DNA of 64,000 nucleotides from Trichomonas vaginalis G3 (taxonomy: Eukaryota > Parabasalia > Trichomonadida > Trichomonadidae), in NCBI RefSeq assembly GCF_026262505.1, contig NC_067206.1, forward strand, positions 33,123,896 through 33,187,895, in the 5' to 3' direction. How positions within the stretch are numbered: position 1 is the first letter of the stretch; each line of letters opens with the position of its first letter. The notes beneath the pieces were generated by a model. That model did no database searches and had not been told where the DNA came from. It saw nothing but the letters and a program-made list of their open reading frames with translations. This document shows, piece after piece, positions 57,520 through 64,000 of the stretch. A program made the translations under genes and the position numbers.

Positions 57520-59299
57520 TCCAGAAGAAAAATGATTTGTTTGAAATGTAAAAAATTTTGAAAGGTATTGCTGTCAGAAAAATTACAATTAATTCAATTA
57601 TGATGGTTTTACATTGAATTTGCAAATCAGCTATCGTCTAGTTACTCCTATTCCTCTAATTGTTCTTACCCAATATTTAAACAAATCAAGCTTGTCTATG
57701 TGAATTCACAATAGTCATGTGAATTCACATATCATTCAGAATTTGAAACATGTACTTTTCGCTAGGCTTTAACGCAGATACAAAGGAGATATAGCTTGGT
57801 TATTCTCAATTTCGCTTGTACAGTGACCTAAAAAATTTGTTAGTTGTCAGAATGCTCCTTGGTGGAAAAAGTGACGCGAATCTCATTAAATCTCTGTGAA
57901 TTGTGGGTCCAGGCAGGAAAAACTTTCAAATAACAGATAATGAATGCTAAGCAACTTATAAAATGCAAAAATACGATATTTTTATTGCTAATTAAACAAT
58001 TGTTTATATTGGCGTCAAAAATTTTCTCACTGGGTTTTCGTCTATCAATCCCAGCTCATTATATACGCAACCAATCAAAAATCTGATATGGGAGTCCAAG
58101 GCTAACTTTTTGTTGTCTACCTAATAAAAGAGGAAGCAGCATTAGTGAGAATAATCGCAAATATTCAATTTAAATTATCTTTTTATTCTTAATTTAAAGT
58201 GACAAAAAGAATAAAAAAACTATTCTAAGGCATGTTGTTATGTAAATAAGACTAGACATCATATTTTATGTTATGAAAAAAAAATATTTAGAATTTTAGA
58301 ACAAAATAAATAGAAAAAAATAGCATAACTTATGGATGTGCGTATATTAAATTTAATAAATTAAGAGAAATTATTTTTGGCGCCAAAATTATTCGTTAAC
58401 TCTCAAATTTTTCTGAGTCAATAAGCCGCCAAAAAAGTGTCATTTCTTTATAGGAAAGGAAACCTATTTGACGAACAATCCGGACACTAGTGCCTCAGCG
58501 AAATTCCCCAAACCCACCAATCCCCTCCCTGCTGTTGTGCACCATCGATGGAAAGTAAGTCATCAATAGTCTCTTTTCCTGATTTCAAGCTAACGTTAGA
58601 TCATTCATGAAAGAAATCATTGCCTTTCATCAGCGACTTTCGTTATAACTGCGCTGCTCTCAAGTTCATCTTGAGAAATTTACGTAATAACTGAATTCCC
58701 AAAGTTCTTTAGGTGATCCAAAACACTGTAGCTGCTTGAACTTTGGACGAGCCTCGCACCCCAGAGAATAGAAATCCCAATCTTGCTTATGTTTAGTTGA
58801 ATTAGTATGCAGCAGTACAGCTCTGATACCACAAGATCGTGATGTATACAAAGTCACAACGCTATTTGATTCAACAACTAGCTAGTTTTGACATCAAATT
58901 GCAAAATTTGACTTCGTTATGAGCTCTTTGTAGCAAAAATACATTACACTTAAAGACTAGTTGCTAGACTGTAGTAGTTTGTTCGTATATATTTATTTTT
59001 CCCCAACGTATTGCATACTACATTTTGACAAGACTTGCAACCTTATAGTAACCTCGTTGGGAATTGTTCAAGCAAAGCGTAGGTAGTTAAGGTCGAGTAA
59101 GAGTTCTTCTTAAATCTTTCACTGAATGAGTAGGTGTTGGAAGAACTGTTCTCTAAAGCGATACAGTTGCGCTACATGTTCGTCAACTTGTCTAGAAATA
59201 AATATATCATTTGTTTTATACGTTTTTTCGTAATAAATCTATTTGTATTTGTTGTATTTGAGTATGAAGATAACAAAAACAGATAGATAGATTACCTAA
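57520..59299. other. Long intergenic region before M3
   Basis: About 1.8 kb with no gene supported on either strand. Short inverted motifs (GGCGCCAAAA, GCCGCCAAAAAA) occur near 58379-58436. A less AT-rich stretch near 58490-58560 (ACCCACCAATCCCCTCCCTG) was not identified. Confidence 0.45.
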
Positions 59300-59477
59300 C
59301 AAGTGTACGGAGGCACTGCGCGCCTCCTTACCCATTATATGTGAATTTGACACTTTACAAAACCGTTAACGTATATTTTACAAATCAAACGCAAAAACTA
59401 ACTTAACCTTAAATATTTACAAAGCCGCCAACCACTTCACCTCACTAACGAACTCACTAATGAAAAAATAAACGTTC

Positions 59478-59762
59478 TCATAAATTTTCTTCTATATCTT
59501 CATCGTCAATGTTAACTCTATTGTAGTCATACTTGAAGTCATAAAATTTCTCAAGTTTTGAAATGCATAGTCTTGTTAACTTACCTTCATCATCATAAGT
59601 TTTTATAAAACTACCATGACAATCTTTATAAACAGTCAGTGTATAGTCAACTGGTCTAGGATGAAGTGTAAAGAACATGTTATACTCAGGAAGGAAGAAT
59701 AAATGTTTAAATGTATGTTTGTTATATTTTTCGATTTGTATGAGTTGCTTTTGTTCTGTCAT
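59478..59762 (-). CDS. Hypothetical M3 protein (94 aa)
   Basis: MTEQKQLIQIEKYNKHTFKH, then EYNMFFTLHPRPVDYTLTVY and an acidic tail NIDDEDIEENL. It is the outermost gene of M3, reading toward the left end. ATG lies in TTTTATTTTTATATAA (minus strand). Not recognised. Confidence 0.5.
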   Translation of the reverse strand: MTEQKQLIQIEKYNKHTFKHLFFLPEYNMFFTLHPRPVDYTLTVYKDCHGSFIKTYDDEGKLTRLCISKLEKFYDFKYDYNRVNIDDEDIEENL

Positions 59763-59864
59763 TTATATAAAAATAAAATAAAAAATAATTTTAAAAAATA
59801 AACTTAAAAATAAATGATATCACCACCCTCACACGTATGAAAACATAGCACAAAAATAAATTTA

Positions 59865-59910
59865 GGGTAGAAGGTTAGATCTAACCCGATTTCTAACCTC
59901 ATTTCTACCC
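59865..59910 (+). repeat. Multi-arm hairpin repeat, M3 copy (nested GGGTA and GGTTA arms)
   Basis: Order: GGGTAG, GGTTAG, then CTAACC, CTAACC, CTACCC. The outer left arm matches only the last right arm, and the inner left arm only the first two. Pairing is thus kept, although outer and inner arms have different sequences. Confidence 0.85.
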
Positions 59911-59918
59911 TGTTGAAT

Positions 59919-60446
59919 TCATTGCTTTATAACTCTCTTCCTTGGTTTCTTTTTAGTTGCTTTCTTTACGTCCGTCTCCAACTTGACTGTCTTTCTTCTT
60001 CGGCCGTAATGATACCAATTACTTCCACCAGTCAATGGGTCAAATGGTCTTTCGTAAGGGTTTCCATACATTCCATAGGGACCATACGGAAGAACTACTG
60101 GTGGAGAAGAAACATTTTCTTTAGTTCCATCGACTCTATTTAAATGCATTGTTTCGCCTTTCATCTGGTCATTAAAGTCTTTTGCGTGTTTTGCAAACTC
60201 ATCGTCCTTTCCTAAAGCATTTTCTGACTCAGTCGCAACTAAATTGGATGCTTTATTTATGAGCCCTGTTTTATTTAATCTTAACTTCTTTGCAACCCAG
60301 CCTCCAATCTTCCTTTATTTGCATCTAATGTCTTTCGAAACCCTTCCTCCACTCATTTTATTTACTGCGTCATAAGCTCCAAGTGCTTTTGCTCCAAATG
60401 CTAATGCTTTTGTTCCCATTGCGCCTAAAGCTGCCCAAGCTACCAT
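59919..60446 (-). pseudogene. Basic amphipathic virion protein candidate of M3, frameshifted
   Basis: ATG 60446 opens MVAWAALGAMGTKALAFGAK, an Ala/Gly-rich amphipathic start, then MSGGRVSKDIRC before a break near 60310. The next frame holds GKDDEFAKHAKDFNDQMKGE, a Pro/Tyr/Gly segment (LPYGPYGMYGNPYERPFDP) and a strongly basic tail KKATKKKPRKRVIKQ. The combination of membrane-active head and DNA-binding tail recalls protein VI/core proteins of related viruses; the function is inferred. Confidence 0.5.
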
Positions 60447-60671
60447 TTACACCATATTAAAATCATCTCTCTTCAATATTATCTCATAAAAGTTCTCGTT
60501 ACTGGAGAAAGTCAATGAAACATAAGCGTTCTCACGGGCTTCGCCCTCACCGCTTTGCGGTCTATCTAACTTCTTTCTTATATCATCTATACGCTTCAAA
60601 ATGTCTGAACAATTGCTAACATCTTCTACAACAGTTATTTCATCATGAATGACCTTCAAGAACAAGCTCAT
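60447..60671 (-). CDS. Hypothetical M3 protein (74 aa)
   Basis: MSLFLKVIHDEITVVEDVSN, then DILKRIDDIRKKLDRPQSGE and a final strand YEIILKRDDF. Its stop abuts the next gene's ATG and its ATG abuts the upstream gene's stop, so the three form a tight minus-strand operon-like array. The CGCCCTCACCGCTTTGCGG stretch inside is a GC hairpin. Not recognised. Confidence 0.5.
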   Translation of the reverse strand: MSLFLKVIHDEITVVEDVSNCSDILKRIDDIRKKLDRPQSGEGEARENAYVSLTFSSNENFYEIILKRDDFNMV

Positions 60672-61552
60672 TTAATATGCTATTAAAATCATCTCAATAA
60701 TGAGTCCATCCTTTCCATCTTTAGGTAGCACAACATCTTTCATTGAAGAAGGTTCGACAAGTCTTATGTTAAACTTACTGACAAAGTTTGTTATACTATA
60801 ATGCTTCGGCGGCGAATACATATAGTTTGAAAGACATAATATAGATTCTTCAGCAAATTCACTTATACTGGATTTTATAACAATGTTCTCACGAGACCAA
60901 ATACCACCAATTGACAATCTTGTAAGCAATCCTGCTGAACCTTCTACTGTAAACGTCGATGGTAACATTCCACGAAGGTCATCTATTGACATCTTTGAGT
61001 CACTGAATTTAAATATTTTCTTAAAGCAATCGTCATTATCTAACCATGCAATAGCTTTGAAGTTTTCATTCGAATATACATCTGCTTCATTAAATGTAAA
61101 ACCTGACTTCTTTGCAGAGACGACTTTAAAATCTATTGAGTTTGTTTCAAAATTATATGCTATGGTAACTTCTGAAGGTAATGGATGTCCTTCCGCAGTC
61201 AGTTGTTCTCTCACTACCGTTTGAAGCTTTGTGTAAAAACTTTCATGTCATCTCCTGTATCTAGGTTCACATACACAGCAACAGGAAAACTATCTTGCTT
61301 CTTTGTTTCATCATTATACCTCAAAACATTAAAGTTCTTCAATAATATTGTTCTTCCTGCTGGAATACTTCGAACCTGTCTGATTTCAATAGCTTTCTCA
61401 CCTCCTACATACTCTACCCAGTGTCTTGGATATTCATAAGTATACTGACTTTCTTGAATTTTGGTTGGTTTCATCATAACGTGTTCATAGTATATCTTTA
61501 TACTCTTGTCAGTTAGACTCGGTGCTATGTTCTGAATATTTCTGACTTGCAT
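60672..61552 (-). pseudogene. Maverick minor structural protein candidate of M3, one frameshift
   Basis: ATG 61552 gives MQVRNIQNIAPSLTDKSIKI, YEYPRHWVEYVGGEKAIEIR, QVRSIPAGRTILLKNFNVLR and VYVNLDTGDDMKVFTQ. Near 61214 the frame breaks, and the rest (VREQLTAEGHPLPSEVTIAY to LVEPSSMKDVVLPKDGKDG and LIIEMILIAY) is in another frame. It is homologous over its length to the intact M2 protein 24849-25697. Confidence 0.65.
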
Positions 61553-61568
61553 TTTTAATGGAGATAAA

Positions 61569-62450
61569 ATGAAGCATTTAATACATGACGTAGATGAAGA
61601 CATGAATGAAACTACAGACAAACTTAACTCTTCTCTTATTCTTCCTTTCAGTAAGACTATGATTCTGTTCAAATGGTGTGTATTTCTATTGTGGAAAGAT
61701 GGGTTCAGGTAAGACATTTAACCTCATTCGTCATATACTCATAACAGAGCGTTTAGGAAACGACTCTTACTATGACCAAATCATTATATCAGCAACTTCA
61801 GACTCTATGGACTCAACAGCGAAAACATTTATGTCAAAAGTTCAAGCCTCTGTCGTTAAAGTTCCAGACAGTGAACTCATTGAATTTCTTCAACGTTACA
61901 TTCGACGTAAGAGGAAATATTATGCCATCGTTGATTTATACAGTCAGGAATGCAAAAGACTTCTGAGGAGATGGAAAGAATTATTGACAAACACCACTTA
62001 CGTCATACTCAGGAGTTTACGATATGAAACGACTTACAAACTACATTCTATCAAAACTTTCAAAATACCCCTTCAAAAAATATCCTTCAAACACTCTGCT
62101 CGTTTGCGACGACTTCGCCGGAAAAGGTTTAGTGTCAAACCAGACTCACCATTAGCTAACATCATTACTAAAGTCAGACATTACCACTTAACTGTAGCAA
62201 TACTTATGCAAACATGGGGTTTTTAGCTTTAAACATAAAACGTCTCATAACTGACTTCGTTATCTTTCAAGGTTTCTCACGTTATGATATTGAACTCATT
62301 TGGAAACAGTCAGGTATAACATTACCTTTTGAAGAAATTTGGGAAGCATATAAGTCTCTCATCTCTCCTCGTTCATACCTTGAGATTCATATCATGACTA
62401 ATACCATTAAAGTCAAAAATATTCCATGGGAACGACCAACATTGTTTTAA
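61569..62450 (+). pseudogene. Packaging ATPase of M3, several frameshifts
   Basis: The N-terminal frame from ATG 61569 (MKHLIHDVDEDMNETTDKLN) runs into a second frame with YFYCGKMGSGKTFNLIRHIL, a perfect Walker A. A typical following strand is IIISATSDSMDSTAKTFMSK. Later the frame is lost near 61975-62140 (the Walker B strand reads in another frame as LLVCDDFAGK) and resumes with NIITKVRHYHLTVAILMQTW and IFQGFSRYDIELIWKQSGIT, ending at 62450. Family as for M1 3752-4573. Confidence 0.75.
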
Positions 62451-62848
62451 AGTTTAACCTTCAATTGACTGATGGTAAACAAATTCCATGCATCTCTGTC
62501 GCCATTTCTGTTAATATTTTTGCTGTCATTCATATCATCCACTTCCCCATCCGTTAGCTTTTGAGGATATGCGTTAGAATAGCTGTTCTTAAATGAAGGC
62601 TTTTCACCTTTGAGAGCATAAACTCTATAACTTTCTGCATACTTTATGTTTGAACCTCCTGAGCCATCATTGACATAAATTTTTATAGGCTTCCACCCTT
62701 TGTTCATGTTCCTGCTTCTTCCCTTAGCTCTTTTGTTCAGTAGTTCTACATCTTTATACACAGCACCTGTCTCAGTGAATTCAACAATATTTTCATTCGT
62801 TAGCTTTACATTCAAACCCTTGTCGAGTATATTGTTCATTTCATACAT
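62447..62848 (-). CDS. Hypothetical M3 protein (about 134 aa)
   Basis: From ATG 62848 (MYEMNNILDKGLNVKLTNEN) or 62839. Then GAVYKDVELLNKRAKGRSRN, a Gly/Ser-rich turn (NDGSGGSNIKYAE), and a charged end DAWNLFTISQLKVKL. The start lies 25 bp from the divergent CCG gene. It overlaps the ATPase end by 4 bases. Not recognised. Confidence 0.5.
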   Translation of the reverse strand: MYEMNNILDKGLNVKLTNENIVEFTETGAVYKDVELLNKRAKGRSRNMNKGWKPIKIYVNDGSGGSNIKYAESYRVYALKGEKPSFKNSYSNAYPQKLTDGEVDDMNDSKNINRNGDRDAWNLFTISQLKVKL

Positions 62849-62873
62849 ATAAAAGGTTTTTATTCTATATGAA

Positions 62874-63484
62874 ATGAGAAGCAAATCCATCTTAGCTGGT
62901 GCCGTTAATGTTCCAATTGAACCAACATCAAATGTTGACTCACGAACGACAAACAATATTGTCATAAAGAACTATAGTTCAGAGTGTTTGAAAGAAAAAG
63001 AACCAGAACTTAAGTCGGTGAATTTAAACTCAGCTTCAAACGCTAACGCTACATCAGATGTTAAGTTAGAGTATCCACCACTGGACCAAATTCTTTCAAG
63101 AGAAGCCAACGACAACCCTTACACAAATGTTCAAACAAATCCTTCAGATAACGTAGACCATTACCTTCTTCAGTTATACCAAACAATTTACTCAAAGACG
63201 ATAAGAAGCTTTTGACAAATCTTATAAGCAAGAACCAAATAATTCTAACAAAGGAGGACCTTGAAAATGTTATACGAATAACAGGGAAACAATGTGTCAT
63301 TGACTATCTCGACCCTGAAATCGAATGCTGTGGTCAAACGCCAATATTCATGAAAATAGGTAACATCCGCATCATTGAAACACCAGGAACTACAGGAGTT
63401 GAGTTTAAGTATAAATATTCGAACGAGTATACAAAACTATCTACTGACTATAAGCTTTGTTTGAAATATGTTTTAGTAAATTAA
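62874..63484 (+). pseudogene. CCG-motif conserved Maverick protein of M3, one frameshift
   Basis: The N-terminal frame 62874-63215 (MRSKSILAGAVNVPIEPTSN, Asn/Ser-rich) and the C-terminal frame 63212-63484 (TKEDLENVIRITGKQCVIDY, IECCGQTPIFMKIGNIRI). Comparison with the intact M2 gene shows these are one gene with a frame change near 63165-63190. Confidence 0.65.
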
Positions 63485-63487
63485 AGC

Positions 63488-63523
63488 AGTCAGGACCTTC
63501 GGTCTTGGCGCTTTGCGCCGTCA
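63488..63523. terminator. GC-rich hairpins between convergent genes in M3
   Basis: GGACC-TTC-GGTC and GGCGC-TTT-GCGCC follow the stop at 63484 and precede the stop of the opposite gene at 63535. Same position and loop style as 1049-1081 in M1. A role in 3' end formation or mRNA stability is inferred. Confidence 0.45.
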
Positions 63524-63534
63524 GTCAAAAAATT

Positions 63535-63777
63535 TCAAGTTAGCAATTTGTAATATCTATCCAAAACTTCTTCAACAGTATCGAACTCATCTTCATAATG
63601 CAAACCTAATCTTATTGACTTGGTGCAGTTTTCACTAACACAATATTTTTCTGTTCTCTTGACTGACATAACTAACTCATTTGTTTCATCAAACAGCAAC
63701 AACCAAAGTTCATGACCTAATACATAACATTCATACTTTATATTTTTAGCTCTGAGTTCTCTTGTAAGCTGTTGCAT
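63535..63777 (-). CDS. Hypothetical M3 protein (80 aa)
   Basis: MQQLTRELRAKNIKYECYVL, HELWLLLFDETNELVMSVKR and FDTVEEVLDRYYKLL. A small alpha/beta protein without recognised motif. Its ATG overlaps the end of the upstream gene by 40 bases in another frame. Confidence 0.5.
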   Translation of the reverse strand: MQQLTRELRAKNIKYECYVLGHELWLLLFDETNELVMSVKRTEKYCVSENCTKSIRLGLHYEDEFDTVEEVLDRYYKLLT

Positions 63778-64000
63778 TTAATATTTTCTAAAAAGTCAAC
63801 TTCAACAGTCATTCGCACTGGTGCCTTCAGTTCTACAGGCTCTCCTTGAAAGTCAACAAGTCTGAATTGCATGTCTTTCAAATTATGAGGACTAATGCGA
63901 ACCCATTTACCTAAATGAGTTGCTATGACAGGAACGTTTGGAATGAACATTGAATTGACTGCATAACAGAAGGATTTATATTCTACTGAACCTTTACTAT
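63738..64000 (-). CDS. Candidate minor capsid protein of M3, 5' part outside window
   Basis: The frame is open to the window edge, so the true start is outside. The visible end has FIPNVPVIATHLGKWVRISP, then HNLKDMQFRLVDFQGEPVEL and MTVEVDFLENI. This closing pattern matches the M1 protein at 6744-7481 (DLSNIKFRITDLFD). The penton-like role is an inference. Confidence 0.45.
   Translation of the reverse strand, partial: SKGSVEYKSFCYAVNSMFIPNVPVIATHLGKWVRISPHNLKDMQFRLVDFQGEPVELKAPVRMTVEVDFLENIKCNSLQENSELKI

Larger units (their letters stand above)
59300..64000. mobile_element. Maverick/Polinton element M3 (right part outside window)
   Basis: A GC hairpin (GGAGGC...GCCTCC, 59310-59328) resembles the terminal hairpin of M2, and from there the gene set is Maverick-like: ATPase, CCG protein, minor structural proteins, basic amphipathic protein and one multi-arm hairpin. 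The left boundary is estimated to 30-50 bp; no target duplication can be tested. Four of the genes are frameshifted. Confidence 0.8.

Noticed and set aside
57520-59299. Possible gene on the minus strand near 58666-58857
   Set aside because: The frame is short, with no conserved pattern and no promoter-like context.
1-64000. Phage or bacterial origin of the window because of the tail-fibre and methyltransferase genes
   Set aside because: CHMP5, capping protein, WD40, RING and TLDc genes are eukaryotic, there are no ribosome-binding sites, and the phage-like genes sit inside Maverick elements.

Overview
The window looks like a stretch of a trichomonad genome, most likely Trichomonas vaginalis. 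It is AT-rich, its genes are intron-less and separated by short gaps, and it carries typical eukaryotic host genes (WD40, ESCRT-III CHMP5/Vps60, actin-capping protein beta, ankyrin-RING, B-box/TLDc). These are interleaved with three large DNA transposons of the Maverick/Polinton class, which are very abundant in that species. The species call is an inference from content. The element class is supported directly by genes for integrase, packaging ATPase, capsid, fibre and a PolB fragment.

Layout. Maverick M1 fills 1 to about 13,450; the window opens inside its left end. Host genes run from 14,111 to 22,091. Maverick M2 is complete at 22,152-45,268 (23.1 kb). It has terminal A/T runs, inverted repeats of about 0.9-1.07 kb and a 5-bp target duplication AGAAT, and it sits about 60 bp upstream of the ankyrin-RING start codon. 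Host sequence from 45,274 to about 59,300 holds one sound gene (B-box/TLDc, 49,383-51,374) and several broken ones: an ankyrin gene cut by a 1.04-kb TTAA-flanked insertion, a beta-helix surface-protein gene cut by a 2.27-kb TTAA-flanked insertion, an ankyrin fragment and an Old Yellow Enzyme pseudogene. Maverick M3 begins near 59,300 and leaves the window at 64,000.

Comparing the three Mavericks identifies their shared genes. These are the capsid protein, the FtsK/HerA-type packaging ATPase, a CCG-motif protein, a small structural protein whose C-terminal end resembles a jelly roll, a VN-motif protein, small basic amphipathic proteins, a phage-like trimeric fibre and a retroviral-type integrase. 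M2 adds a Dam-like adenine methyltransferase, two HNH endonuclease copies and two KilA-N proteins. All three are decaying. The ATPase is frameshifted in each one, M1 retains only a PolB tail, and no PolB or adenain-like protease is visible in M2. The capsid gene is intact in M1 and broken in M2, so the copies could only move with help in trans.

The most unusual signal is a repeated intergenic hairpin of about 47 bp, two arms followed by three complementary arms, found 13 times in M2 and once each in M1 and M3. Its arm sequence changes in a compensatory way (GGTGA/TCACC, GGGTA/TACCC, and a nested GGGTA plus GGTTA version), so the fold rather than the sequence appears to be maintained. Other notable signals are a recent exchange of the fibre tip between M1 and M2, compact divergent promoters of 16-25 bp, two independent TTAA-flanked insertions, and integrases with Asp where the third catalytic acid is usually Glu.
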